Shown here one piece after another: positions 11,086 through 21,670 of a stretch of 64,000 nucleotides of DNA. Every line of letters begins with the position of its first letter. Position 1 is the stretch's first letter. The DNA lies in the NCBI GenBank assembly GCA_001599975.1, contig BCIO01000003.1, forward strand, positions 2,474,677 through 2,538,676, written 5' to 3'. Made by a program: the position numbers and the translations under genes. This DNA is from Cystobasidiopsis lactophilus (taxonomy: Eukaryota > Basidiomycota > Agaricostilbomycetes > Agaricostilbales > Chionosphaeraceae). A model generated the notes under the pieces. It saw only the letters and a list, made by a program, of their open reading frames with translations. It had not been told where the DNA came from and did not search any database.

Positions 11086-12317
11086 TCAAGCGAACTGCTC
11101 CCCGATGAGCTTCTCCGAAAGCTCCCACAGACGGGAAGCGTTTGCCTGCAAAGGCTCCTTAGACAGAATCTCGACACAAGATAATAACCCACAGGGTCAA
11201 CCGCGTAAGGTTTGGCCCTCGAATTGTTAACTTTTGAGTCGCAGAGGTAGCCACCGGATTGACCTGCACCTGCATAAGCGTAGTCGTGCCACAAAAGCTT
11301 AAGAGCCCACCTTTGATACTGGGATCGAACGCAGCAGTGACGCTCGTCGTTGCGCCCTGTGGGATCCCTTTGAGGCCCTCCAGCAAGCCGGCCCGAAGAT
11401 GACCCCATAGCCCTGACAGATTTAATGTCATATTCATGGTTCTTTGAAGATTGGTTTGGATGCTGTGTCAAGAGCTTTGATAATTAGCGTGTGAAAATTG
11501 CTGGCACCAAAGGGGGACGAACAAGCCAGGATGAAGCGAGAACGCGGTTACGCCAATGTCTTTCCACTTGTCCGCCAGAGCAACTGCAAAGAGCATGTTG
11601 GCGGTTTTGGACTGGCCGTAAGCTCGCCACGCCGAATAACTCTCCCTGTGGGCTTCGGATTCATTTGACGCAGGACGACAAAGATCAAGGTTTCCCTACA
11701 CTGGCAAGAAGCCAGGATTGTCCCAGTTGATGCCACCGTACAGATGGCCGGTGGAGGCCACGTTCACGACCCGTGCATTGGAGGATGCGGCCAGCTTGGG
11801 TTTGAGCAGGACGGTGAAGAGAAAAGTTCCCAGATGGTTAACACCAAATTGCGACTCAATGTCCTTGTATGCTGAAGGCTCCCATTTGGGAGGGTTCATG
11901 ATGGCAGCGTTGTTGATGAGGACGTCGACCGGCTCCTCATACGCGAGGACCTCGTCGGCGGCCTTCCGAATTGACGCCGGATCCGCGAGGTCAAGGACGA
12001 GGAGGCGAAGAGACGCAGTGGGAGTCTCCTTCAAGATGCTGTCCTTGGCAGCTTCGAGAGTTTTGAGCGAGCGGCCTGCCTCGTCAAAGCATCGTCAGTT
12101 CAGGTGGAAAACGGTGCGACCCTCAAGTTGCCTCAAGATCCCGCGATGGCAACATACCTGCCAGAACAACATGCCCTCCTTCTTTGGCCACAACCCGCGC
12201 AGTCTCGTAGCCAATGCCGCCTGGGGTTGGCCCAGTCACAATAACGAGGCGACCTCGAATTTCATCTCGGAATTCAGCCGCAGCCTGTTCGGCCGTCGAG
12301 GATCGGCCAATGGTCAT
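11086..12317 (-). CDS. short-chain dehydrogenase/reductase (retinol-dehydrogenase-like)
   Basis: NAD(P)-dependent oxidoreductase of the SDR family, about 330 residues in several exons. Exon 1 (from 12317) has the cofactor motif VTGPTPGGIGYETARVV and ends VVLAG. Exon 2 gives RSLKTLEAAKDSILKE, LDLADPASI, DVLINNAAIMN (NNAA motif), FGVNHLGTF and RVVNVASTGH, with the catalytic Ser. A GT-AG intron removes a stop-containing stretch and joins YSAWRAYGQSK, the catalytic Y-x-x-x-K. Later exons carry SLHPG, then GATTSVTAAFDP and a final WELSEKLIGEQFA ending at 11086. The length and the GxLYG/P-G segments resemble the fungal retinol/WW-domain-oxidoreductase-like subgroup; the substrate is unknown. It is head-to-head with the F-box-like gene. 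Confidence 0.85.
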
Positions 12318-12700
12318 CAGGTCAGTCGATGGAGCAGGACCAAGGACTTTTCAGGGCGACTGATGTCCAGCACAGTTGAAGGGGGGTCTATTTTTGGCCC
12401 CCTTTGGAAGAGCAATGGTGACCCCCGCTTACCCTTTTCCCCAAAATCCTGCTCTTGGCCCTCTGTCTATAGCGTGGCAGACGATGCATCAAGCCCTAGA
12501 AGATACGATTATATAAGGTGCGGATACTTACGCCCGCTCAGCTTCGCGTTGGCTCAAGCCAAAAGTTGAACTGTTTTGAAAGCCTTCCAGCTTCCAACTG
12601 AGCCAATCCTCGTACACATATACCGCTGCAGTTCTCGTACCTGTCAAGATCGAGACAGAAGACTGTGAGCTCGCTGCGCTTTACCACGGTGTGGCTCTAA
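12318..12700. promoter_or_regulatory. divergent upstream region with TATA-like element
   Basis: About 380 bases between the SDR and F-box-like genes. TTATATAAGG at 12509-12518 is a good TATA-box match. It reads naturally toward the F-box-like gene, about 190 bases from its start, though its core is nearly palindromic. Everything else is unremarkable. Confidence 0.4.
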
Positions 12701-14089
12701 ATGATCTGCTGCCATAGAGCGGGAACCATGTTCAAAACTCGCTTCGACCTTTTGCCAGTCGAGCTCTTGCACAATATCATAGGTCGCCTGTGCTGCCAGG
12801 ATGGCTCACATACCTTGAACGTCATCAGGAGCCCCTTGGGACTCGTCGTGGATCAAGTGCCGGGCCAACACGGCAGCCTTCTGCTGATCAACCGCCGCCT
12901 CTTTCGCGCTCTCCGAGCTCCTGTATGGCGCCATTTTCACATCATTCTAGGCCCAATGCAGGACGTCGATATGGCCAACGATTCCCGGTTCGGCTCGGAA
13001 GCCAGTTATGGAGATGTGCTCGCCCTCCTGCCAGCATTCAATCGTATCGCCCAGCTCCACCTCGTTCGCCTGCTGCGTCTCACAATCACCTCACCCTCGC
13101 TATGCTCCTGTGTGGAGAAACTCTTGATGCTGACAAGCCATCTATGGGCTCCCACTTTGCGCATACGTGTCGCTTCGCGGGGAGGACTCCTCAATTTAGC
13201 GGTACAGGCCCTGTTAGCAGCCCCCAGCATTGGACCGGCCCATTTGATCTCGATTCGCATCATCCCGCACGTTGGCCATACGGTTAACGAAAAGTCGAGC
13301 ATGGTCATTGCTCTTGATGCGTTTCCGGCCCTCAAGGAAGCCAGTCTTGGACGCTACAACAGCCTCCAGTTCTCCTTCAAAGGACGCCTCTACGCGCCGC
13401 CAACTCGTTTCGACGAGGCTCGATGGGCAGTTACTCGCGCGGGCAACGGCCTCGCCCTTCGATTTGTTCACCTGTGCCTTTTCGACGAGTTCTTTCAGGG
13501 TCACAGATTGCGCCCTATCACGGCCATCGATATTTCCGCCGTTGAAGAAGGCCCGCTGGAAATAGCGATTGACGCACACAACCTTGGCCCCAATTCCGTT
13601 TCAAAGACCAACTGGCAGTCGTTCCTCCTTCGATACCTACCGGATCGAATCACGACTTTTCAAATGCGGTTTCATTACAACGAGGAAGGCAAAAACCGTC
13701 TTCGCTTCCACGGATTGGCCAATTGGCGAGGTCTGGCCTGCTTTCCCCGTTTGCAAGAGCTGGCGATTGGTTTCGGCGACGAAGACCAATATACGGGAAT
13801 ATACTTGGATGACGCCAATATGGGAGAAGACTGCCTGCTCTCCTTAGAGCTCGACACCTTGGAGCACCCGCGCGTCTGCTCGCTGACCATCTCCATCGCC
13901 CCTGGGTTTCCAGACGACTCAGCAGCCGAGCTGCTCGCCAATCTCATTCGTCTTGTTCTCAATCGCGATCTGCTCCCTTCCCTCGCCAAGTTGCATCTAG
14001 ACACCTTGCCGGACCGCCACTCGGGATCGCTCCTTGTTCTCGCCGCCGTGTGCAAGCGCCGAGGAGTGTACTTCCTCTGCACCAAGTAG
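12701..14089 (+). CDS. F-box-like protein, intronless
   Basis: Single open frame of 462 codons. The N-terminus has an F-box-like helix set (FDLLPVELLHNIIGRL, later LLLINRRLFRALRAPVWRHF), which would bind Skp1 in an SCF ubiquitin ligase. The rest is leucine-rich and resembles the irregular LRR-like tails of basidiomycete F-box proteins. No transmembrane segment is visible. The second in-frame ATG at 12728, in a better context (ACCATG), places the F-box at the very N-terminus and may be the real start. Lack of introns is unusual among its neighbours but common for expanded F-box families. The target is unknown. Confidence 0.65.
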   Translation: MICCHRAGTMFKTRFDLLPVELLHNIIGRLCCQDGSHTLNVIRSPLGLVVDQVPGQHGSLLLINRRLFRALRAPVWRHFHIILGPMQDVDMANDSRFGSEASYGDVLALLPAFNRIAQLHLVRLLRLTITSPSLCSCVEKLLMLTSHLWAPTLRIRVASRGGLLNLAVQALLAAPSIGPAHLISIRIIPHVGHTVNEKSSMVIALDAFPALKEASLGRYNSLQFSFKGRLYAPPTRFDEARWAVTRAGNGLALRFVHLCLFDEFFQGHRLRPITAIDISAVEEGPLEIAIDAHNLGPNSVSKTNWQSFLLRYLPDRITTFQMRFHYNEEGKNRLRFHGLANWRGLACFPRLQELAIGFGDEDQYTGIYLDDANMGEDCLLSLELDTLEHPRVCSLTISIAPGFPDDSAAELLANLIRLVLNRDLLPSLAKLHLDTLPDRHSGSLLVLAAVCKRRGVYFLCTK

Positions 14090-14403
14090 GTTCTGCTGAC
14101 CCACCTCATTGGATCTACTGCTTACACAGTGTACAGCGATCTGCCAACCCAACCTGGAGGCTGGCAAGGGTCGCATTGGTATTCGTTGATGGCATAGAAA
14201 TGGGGTGGACGGGCGCGGCCCAATTGCATTGTCTTTGAATCCTCCAGCGCTTATTCCTTCTACTTTCCCTTGGCGTCCTAGAAATCGCGTCAAACCCAGC
14301 ATTTGGCAGTCAGTCCTGAACTTTGCCACCGACACGGTTTTCAGAGGGCTTCCATCTTCCTCCTTTCACACCTCTGCATAGGTACCTCAATCCTCCTAGA
14401 ATC
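14090..14403. other. intergenic between F-box-like and PfkB-like genes
   Basis: Tandem spacer of about 310 bases. It is pyrimidine-rich just before 14404, consistent with a promoter. No gene seen. Confidence 0.4.
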
Positions 14404-15490
14404 ATGTCCCAAGCCGAATCGACATGTGTGACGCTGGGCATGTTCATCGTGGACACATTCGACGTCTCGAACGCGACGTTTGACACCAGCAGCATCCCGA
14501 AGGAGGTTGCCGGCGGCGCTGGGATGTACTTTGCGATAGGTGATCGACACTTGCTTTTCAATGGTTTTGCTTTATGAAGCGAGCTCAAACCAGAGCAACA
14601 GGCGCCAGCATGTGGCTAGAACCCACGCGAGTCTGCAGCATCGTGCACCGCGGCTCAGACTGGAAGGACAAAAACCAACAGCTTTTGTCGAGCTATGGCC
14701 CTTGTTTCCTGTTTCGAGACACGCCAGAGCGGCTCACGACGTCTTCTCTCAACACGTACTCGGGGTCCGGCTTCCGCGACTTTGACTACCTCACTCCGCG
14801 GCAGCACATCGAGCCCGTCGACTTCCAAGACACCCCTTTCAAGCAAAGCGAATGGCTTCATTTGGTGTGCAAGCCCAGCCGCGCGCTCTTCATCATCAAG
14901 CAGCTCCAGTCCTTCAGCTGGGCGCCGCGGCTTTGCTACGAACCCATCCCTTACGCTTGCACGCCCGAGGATCTGCCAGAGCTACTAGAGGTCTTGCCGC
15001 ACGTCGAGTTGTTCTCGCCGAATCACGAAGAGGCGGCGTCATTCTTCGAGGCGAAACCAAAGGACTGGCTGGGGACCAAGCCGGAGATCGAGGCGCTGGC
15101 GCTCAAATTCTTGGATTTGGGAGCTAAAGATAAAGTGATCATCCGGAGTGGGAAGTTAGGGGCGCTGGGGCAGGCGAGAGGATCGGAGGCGATTTGGGTG
15201 GACGCCTACCATCGACTTCCAGAGTTCGTCGTGGATCCAACGGGCTGTGGCAACTCGTTTTTGGGCGGTTTGGTAGCAGGGTTGATGCTTGGGGGTGGGT
15301 TGGGCACGGCAATGGAGAAGGGATCCGTTTCAGCGTCGCTCGGTGCGTTTCTCCTTTGCTGTTCTGAATCTATCCCGTCTCACGAGTAGCCAACTCAGTC
15401 CTAGAGCAATGGGGTCCTCCTCTTTATGATCCGAAGTCGGGAAAATGGGCGACCAAAGGCAAGCAGCCGAAGGAGCGGCTGAGCAGCTGA
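14404..15490 (+). CDS. Mak32-like PfkB-family protein
   Basis: PfkB/ribokinase-fold protein of the fungal Mak32 group. Exon 1 reads MSQAESTCVTLGMFIVDTF and ends in GMYFAIG. The intron after it joins to ASMWLEPTRVCSIVHRGSDW. The large exon has the RTY-type segment, a central fold (PRLCYEPIPYACTPEDL, ELFSPNHEEAASFF) and the nucleotide-end motif DPTGCGNSFLGGL. A last short intron joins VLEQWGPPLYDPKSGKW and a stop at 15490. In sugar kinases the equivalent of GCGN is GAGD, with the catalytic Asp; here it is Asn. My recollection is that Mak32-type proteins share this change, so kinase activity is doubtful. In yeast, MAK32 is needed for stability of L-A virus particles, and its molecular role is not known to me. 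Confidence 0.8.
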
Positions 15491-15755
15491 TTGAGAGAGG
15501 GACACAGTGGGACAGGCCATGGTGCAGAGTATGGCCAGGATTAACACATTAGAAAGTATTCTGATATGCAGTCTCTCGAGAGGCAGGACTGCTAATGTGC
15601 AATAGAGCAAATGTAGACTTGGACCGAGCCATAACGGTGTGCGCAGGGCGATGAAGTATTAGAAGCGGAAAGGGAGCGTGTGTCAACAATTACAACAAGG
15701 AGAAAAGTCAATCCCCTCTCGCTAGAGCACCAGGCAGTATCCAAAGCCAGGCCAC

Positions 15756-16579
15756 TTATTCCGCCTTGACCTCCTCCGCTGGTGGTGGTGGCGCAGGTGC
15801 AGCAGCAGCAGTTCCGTTCTCTTCCGTAGTAGTTGATGGACCGGCAACAGGGGCAGGAGCAGGTGCGCCGCCTGGGTTTTGGTGACGGGAGGCGGCCTCG
15901 GCAAACATGCGGGCCTGGGCGGCCTCAAGCTCCTCGGTCGTCATCCCGCTGTCGAACTTGCTCTTCTTGGCCTCGCCCTTTTTCTGTTCGCACCGGGCAT
16001 CGTCGCATCAGAACTGGTTGGGTTCAGATTTAGGAAGGGGGAGGCAAGGACGAACCTTTGCGAATTGCTTATGGTCAGAGGTGGCCTCCTCCACGTCCGT
16101 CACGTATTTGTCGAATCCCAATTGCTGTGACAAAATCCACACGAAGAACTGAGCTTGGGGCCAAAGCGCAGTAGTTGGTGGGACATGCTCTCACCTTGAG
16201 CGACTTGACAATGTGCTCCGGGGCGATGGTCTTCTTGGACTCCTTCTCCGAGATCTCGTGCGCTTCTGAGGAGACGAGCACCACGAACTCTGCGAACAGG
16301 TGCACACGAAAGCTTGAGCACTTGACAGCTCCAGCTTTCGGGTGACAGGCTCCCACTCACCTTTGGCGAGCTCGGCTACCAGATCCTTGGCGTCCCTGGC
16401 GCACACCATGCCACTCGGAAGGGCGTCTGTCGATTGTGTCCCCAGCCTTAGACCCTGAAAGCTGTCTGAAGGTAAGGGGGAGGCCAAAACTGACCAGAGA
16501 CGAGCTTGGCCACGGGAGCTTTGGGCAGGGAGATGTCGTCGTCGCCGCCTCCGGACGGGCCGCCCTCGTTGTCTGACAT
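15756..16579 (-). CDS. NCB2: negative cofactor 2 beta subunit (Dr1 homologue)
   Basis: Histone-fold subunit of NC2, which with NC2-alpha clamps TBP on promoter DNA and blocks TFIIA/TFIIB entry. The start MSDNEGGPSGGGDDDISLPK at 16579 matches the Dr1 N-terminus. Exons then give an ARDAKDLVAELAK helix, EFVVLVSSEAHEISEKESKK, TIAPEHIVKSLK and a short exon reading LGFDKYVTDVEEA. These are the H2B-like fold helices in order. The tail (MTTEELEAAQARMFAEAASR) is Ala/Gln-rich as in Dr1, then Pro/Ala-rich, ending EEVKAE. At least four introns. It shares a 103-base upstream region with the Sm-F gene. Confidence 0.92.
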
Positions 16580-16682
16580 TTGTGCTCCTGTAGTGCTAGA
16601 GCAGAACCGCAATTGCAGCGCCGCTCGCCAAGACACGGACGAATTGGAGCAAAAGGCAAGTTGGACCCGAGCAACGATTTCG
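16580..16682. promoter_or_regulatory. 103-base bidirectional promoter, NC2-beta / Sm-F
   Basis: Only 103 bases separate the two start codons of these divergent genes, so both 5' UTRs and both core promoters must lie here or overlap. No TATA box is seen. Confidence 0.6.
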
Positions 16683-17229
16683 ATGTCGGCGCCAGCTATT
16701 GTGGGTCGCTTCGGTCCCCTTCCAATCACTTGGTGGTTGGTGCTGAGACGTCTCACAGCTCAACCCTCGGCCGTTCTTGCAAGGCTTGGTCGGCCAGCCA
16801 TGCCAAGTGCGCTTAAAATGGGGCATGGAATACAAGGGCTACCTCGTCTCCGTCGACAGCTACATGAACCTCCAGGTGCGCGCTCGTTTGATTACCCTCT
16901 TAGACCTGCTTGGCCTTATGGATGTGTGAGCGACACAGCTGGCCAACACGGAGGAAGTGCAGAACGAGCAGTCGGTCGGCTCGCTGGGCGAAGTTTTCAT
17001 CAGGCAGGCCTTTTCGCTCGTCCTTCAGCTCTGAACTGGGCTAAAATCGTGTGGTGGTCTTGCAGGTGTAACAATGTGAGTGCTGACAGCTACAGAACTG
17101 CGCGGACTGGCTTCTGAGCGCTGTCTCGCTTTCACAGGTGCTTTACATGTACGTTTCGCCTTTCCCTCTATCCTCGATGGATGTCGGCTCAAGCGAGTCT
17201 ACAGCCGAGCGTTAGAAGACTCCTCATGA
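16683..17229 (+). CDS. SMX3: small nuclear ribonucleoprotein Sm-F
   Basis: Sm-ring subunit of spliceosomal snRNPs, 81 residues when spliced. I place six exons: 16683-16700 (MSAPAI), 16759-16875, 16939-17003, 17066-17075, 17138-17148 and 17205-17229. Together these sum to 246 bases, exactly 82 codons. The protein shows Sm1 ([20 protein letters not shown]) and Sm2 (GEVFIRCNNVLYIR) motifs nearly identical to known Sm-F proteins. Introns are 56-63 bases. Two internal exons are only 10 and 11 bases. The third intron starts with GC (ATCAG/GCAGGC) because no GT donor can give the invariant IRCNN. It is divergent from NC2-beta. Identity is very secure; the alternative use of nearby splice sites was not excluded. 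Confidence 0.94.
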
Positions 17230-17488
17230 TCTCTCCCTTCACCTTATAACGTCCCGCACTGCCCACACTCAAAATTCCAACAAAGCAAGCGATAAACGGG
17301 GGGCGGCGCGGAAACGCAGCTTTCCGGCAAGCTTCAACCTTGTACAACTACAAAAACCTTTTGGGGCCTTCTTTCAAACCATGGTTTCCTTTTTGCAAGA
17401 CAAGCCATACGATTTGGGGAGGGGCAGCCTAAAAGAACCTAAGACGAAGGGACATGTTACAATTGGGCATTTTAAGTTGGAGAGCCTT

Positions 17489-20400
17489 TTAAGAGGTCGG
17501 GTGGGTGTTGGACTTGGCTATGAAGTAGGTCAGGAGCGCCATTTGCGAGTTGTTGAGCCCGTCCATCAGCAAGAACAGCTGGTTCTCCTCCTGGATCGAG
17601 TGGTGCGCTGCGACCAGCGCGAGCACGGCTGAGTGGCGAGTGTCCGGTTGGGCCGACGCCAGAGCCTGTGAGAGCCGATGGCACGTTGAACTACACGCAA
17701 AGGTGTAAAGAGGAGAACGCAAACTCACCTGCATGAGCAAGCCCTTGGTCAATGGGATCTCCTCTTCCAGCACCTCGGCCGGCAAGCGGTGGAACAGCCT
17801 GGCGAGGCCTTTCAAGCCCAGCACGAAGCTCTTGGACGTCGCCTCCTCCTGTGCCGCGGAAGTAGGGCCGCTGTTTGAGAGCGACGGCGACGGCGAGGTG
17901 GAGGCGGCCAAAAAGGTGGTGAGCGAGGACCGAAGGCAGCTGAGCCCGTACAGCGGGTCGGTGAGGTCCAGCAGGAGATCGAGGATAGCTTGTGCGGCCG
18001 CCCCAACCTGTTTGACACCCCAACTTTACAGAGTGCTCGCTTCTGATGTGAGAGGAGCCACGAACCTGCTTTGAGGTGTCCTTGCGCAGTTCCAATAGGA
18101 CAGCGATCATCTCCATCTCTTGCCCAGAGACCAGCGACGTCTGGTTCACCACCACGTCCTTAAGCAAGATCAAAGCCGCGTCCTTTCGGTCCATCTCCGG
18201 GATCTGTACGTTGAAGACGTGAAATATCAGGATGAGTTCTGATGTGGTATGGTTCAGACGCACGTTGTGGCTTAAGAAGACCAAAAGCCCATCGAAGAGC
18301 TGCTGGAAACGCCGGTCCTCTTTCCAGAACGCTTCTTCGTCGACCGAAGAGCCATCCTGGGCAAGCACCTTATCGTTTGACAATCGGGATAGCTTGCGTA
18401 GGTCGAAGCTGGATATTGAAGCTGCTTGAAGAGTTGATATTAAAGTAGCCACTTCGTCTAGGCCGGCCAATGGCGACCCAGGAGGCTGGAGAGCGGCGCG
18501 CTGTAGCCACCACGAGTCCAAGCTGGAAGTGCTCGACGCCGTTTTTGCCATCGGCGTGACCATTGCTGAGGTCGAAGGAGCCGCGCTGACCAGACCTGAG
18601 GCGGCGGCGCCGTTCCGAGGGGCCGAAAGCGTGACGGTCTTCTCGTCCTCGGTCAGCTCCAAAAGTCGAGCGGCGGCTTCTTCGGCTTGGTGAGCTTGCC
18701 CGGCTAGCGCTTCCACCACGAGCGGCTCTTCTAGCGTGGCATGCAAAGTGTCTTGATCGGTCGGTATGGTCGTTATCGAGGAAGGCGCGGTGACGTTGGT
18801 GTGTTGTCGGGCTGTCGGCGGGCTGGAGGAAGAGGACGAAGCGTAGGGAAGGCGGGTGGGTGTCTTTGGTTGGAGAGTCGGAGAACGATGGGCTGGGTTT
18901 ATGCGGGATGGTCCGGCGGGCGTTTGGGAGGAAGACAGCAGGGAGGAGCGACGTGAAGTTTCGGACGACACGGCGGAGGATGGTCGCGCCACTGTTTGGC
19001 GAAAAGCTGAAGGCGGTAAAGACGAACGTCTGTTTTCCGGCGGCGGCACCGCGGAGAGCAGTTCTGGGGCCTGGGCGGAAGAGACAGAATTCGACAGAGA
19101 GGGCGCTCGGCGTTGGGCGGAGATCATTTGCTTGATGGACGGCCGCGGCTTCTTGCTAGCTGTCGTCGTTGCTGTTGAAGCGACAGAAGAGGCGGTCCCG
19201 CTTAGGGAGCTGTCGGCTCGAGCCTTCTCCAGTTGCGTCCTCGTTGGGCCGTCCAAATCCGCCAACACCCGATCCGCGTACGCCGGCCACACAGAGTGGT
19301 ACACCCAAAACGCCGTTCTTGCGTTCTGTCGCACTAGCGGGTTGGCATCCCCAAGGTTCTTCTTGAGCGTTGCTCCGAGCGTCTCGTTGAACCCCGAAGC
19401 GTCCATTAGCCCCTTTGAGTGTGCATTTTGTAAGGCATGGGTCTGCAACAGGTGAACCAGAAGAAGGGAAGCAGCTTGTCGAGCTTGGACTGTCTTCTCA
19501 TTGAGAGCCAAGAGGACGGTAGTGCCGATTTTGGAGGAGTAGGAGCAGTGGGTCAGAACGTCTCGCGAGGCCGACTCAGATGCGGCGGCGAGAAGCTTTT
19601 TAGTGGATGCTGTCAGTTTGACTAGGGTGCTGAAAATAGGTTCGATGATGGAAAGGTCGAGGGAGCGAGTAAGGTGGACGGCCAGTTCCGAAACCAATGC
19701 ACAGCTGGTGTTTGCCAGTGTCGTCCGTAAGCTGACCAGCTGTTGATCCCAACTTCAATGGCAGTCGTGTCGACTGAGGGAAGTGAGCACCAACCGTCTT
19801 TTGCAGCCCCTCGGTCAGCGCCTTCAAGCCAACCAAGAAGCCGTCCAAGTAGCTATCTTGCACTTGAGCGCGCAACATGCCTGTGGAAGACCGACAAAAC
19901 CCCAGATGAGACAATTGGACTCATAAAGTGATTTCGTGTCCCACCTCGAATTCGCTGGATGCCCTTCTCCCTCGCCAGCCAATTCTGCTCGGTCTCCTTG
20001 CCCTGGAACGCTGGATGAATTGCCGCCCATTCCTTTTCCAAATCTTTCGCAGATGTAACATAAACGGGCGGGATGTTCTCCGACGAGGCCGACGGCGTGG
20101 GCACGCCAGAAGTCGGGAGGGTGGAGGAGGAAGATGCTCTTGACAGCGGGCCGTCGTCAAGACTGGCGGCGGTTGATGGGCGAGATGATAAGCGGGCTAG
20201 GATGTAGTCGATATTTGGCTTTCGAACGCCATATTTAGGGGAAGTCAGCTCCTTCTTGAGGTTGGCTCGGGCGCCATCTGAAGTGGACGGCAAGGTGAAC
20301 AGGGTGACAACGCTCTCTTTGGTCTGCTCTCGTATCGCTGGGTCGGCGTCTTCGAGCAGGAGCAGGAGCGAGTGGAGGTACGGCTTGAGCGGAAGAGCGG

Positions 20401-20902
20401 AGTGTTGTTGACGAAGCTGGACGAGCCATTGGAGACACTGTTTGCCTGGTCTAAGCCCTCGTTCTTGCTCTGCATAACAACAGAGACTGCTCACCAGCTC
20501 TTTGACCCTCGTGTTCTTGCTGAGCATGGCCTCCGCGACCAGCTTGTCCAACTGAGCCAGCACCTCTCGCCCGGCTTCTTGCTCTGCCAATAGCCCGGCC
20601 AGATGCAGCAGCGCGCCTTTAGCCTTCTCCCTGACCACCACCTTAGCGTCCCCGAACCGTTCGAGCAGCTTGGGGGCCCATTGCAAGGCGATCTGAGGCT
20701 GGCCCGGGGTCGCAGGGAGCCGAGTGATGCATGTGAACGCTTGCAGCTGGACCGAGTGCGCATGCGAGGCCAAGGCTTGCGTTAGGATGGCTATGAGATC
20801 AGCTTCGCCTTCGCCACTGAGCGCCTTGCCAGCCACTAGGGAAGCGTCTAGCTTGGTGAGCGCTTGGGCTCTGGCGTCGTTGTCTGTCAAAGCGTCCCTC
20901 AT
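17489..20902 (-). CDS. CLASP-family microtubule-stabilising protein (Stu1/Cls1 homologue)
   Basis: Large TOG/HEAT-repeat protein that binds microtubule plus ends and kinetochores. From 20902 (MRDALTDNDARAQALTKLDA) there are HEAT-like helices (DAKVVVREKAKGALLHLAGL), then a Ser-rich linker with ENIPPVYVTSAKDLEKEW. The CLASP-N TOG domain follows (AREKGIQRIR, SYLDGFLVGLKALTEGLQ, SLDLSIIEPIFSTLVKLTAS, DANPLVRQNARTAFWVYHSV), matching the family hallmark. Next is a roughly 180-residue Ser/Thr/Pro-rich basic linker with SRIN/SxIP-like microtubule-binding character. C-terminal HEAT helices end FIAKSNTHPTS at 17489. About six introns. The open frame continues upstream of 20902 for four codons, so a short 5' exon is possible. 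Confidence 0.87.
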
Positions 20903-21670
20903 TAAGCCGCGTTCGGCTGGGTGTAAGGATCAGCACTGACCATTGCCAGCCTTGCTCCAAGCATCCAGAGCAGCTTGCATCGATCACGCTCCGAAGCTGG
21001 CCAGTTTGTCGTGGCGCCGGCCAAGATGTTTTGGTGCGCGTCCTCGATGTGCTTGCCTTCAATTGCGCTTTTGGTTGCCTCGCAGTTCTGCTTTGACCTT
21101 CATACTGCATTGCTATCACCGGGCTGGGAAGTGTTAACCTCTATATGCTCGTCTGCGCGCACGCCGCCGCCGCATCAAGGGGGCCATGCCCTGTCTGGCC
21201 AGCCTAGACATTCGGGTTTGATATGATCGACTACATGCACCGATTTGGACATATGGCGTTACCTATTTGCTCGCTATATTGTTTCTACGTGATGTGTGTG
21301 ACGGCGGCCGCCGCCGGTCCTGTATTCCGCTCTTGAATCTGAAGCTACGTCCTCCGATAGACTTCGGCATTCACGAAGAGCACGCGATGTGGGCTGACAC
21401 TTTAGCCACAAATTTGGTCGGATGTGCTGTCCGCTGGTCATGCACGGCCTTGCGGCTGGCGACCACACTGCCCAGTTCTCTGAAACCACCATTTTAACTT
21501 TCCGAACGAATCTACCGAATGTCTTATCTGCTTTCAGTCGCATCCACGTCCCGCACGTAATCTTGCTTTGGGGCGGCCAGACAACGTTTGCGTGAAGATT
21601 GTCTGCCATCCTTCCTTCCTTCTCCCACCATCTGCTTTTGGGCGTCCTCTTCGTTGCTTTCCTCTCCTAA
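20903..21670. promoter_or_regulatory. divergent upstream region, CLASP / DUF6534-like gene
   Basis: About 770 bases with no convincing exon. A CT-rich stretch lies at about 21610-21660, directly before the DUF6534-like start. Confidence 0.4.

Noticed and set aside
18856-19455. 199-codon plus-strand open frame
   Set aside because: Antisense to the Ser-rich linker and TOG region of the CLASP gene.
20905-21119. Possible extra 5' exon of CLASP
   Set aside because: The frame continues four codons upstream to a CAG, but no ATG-bearing exon with a good donor at a sensible distance was found.
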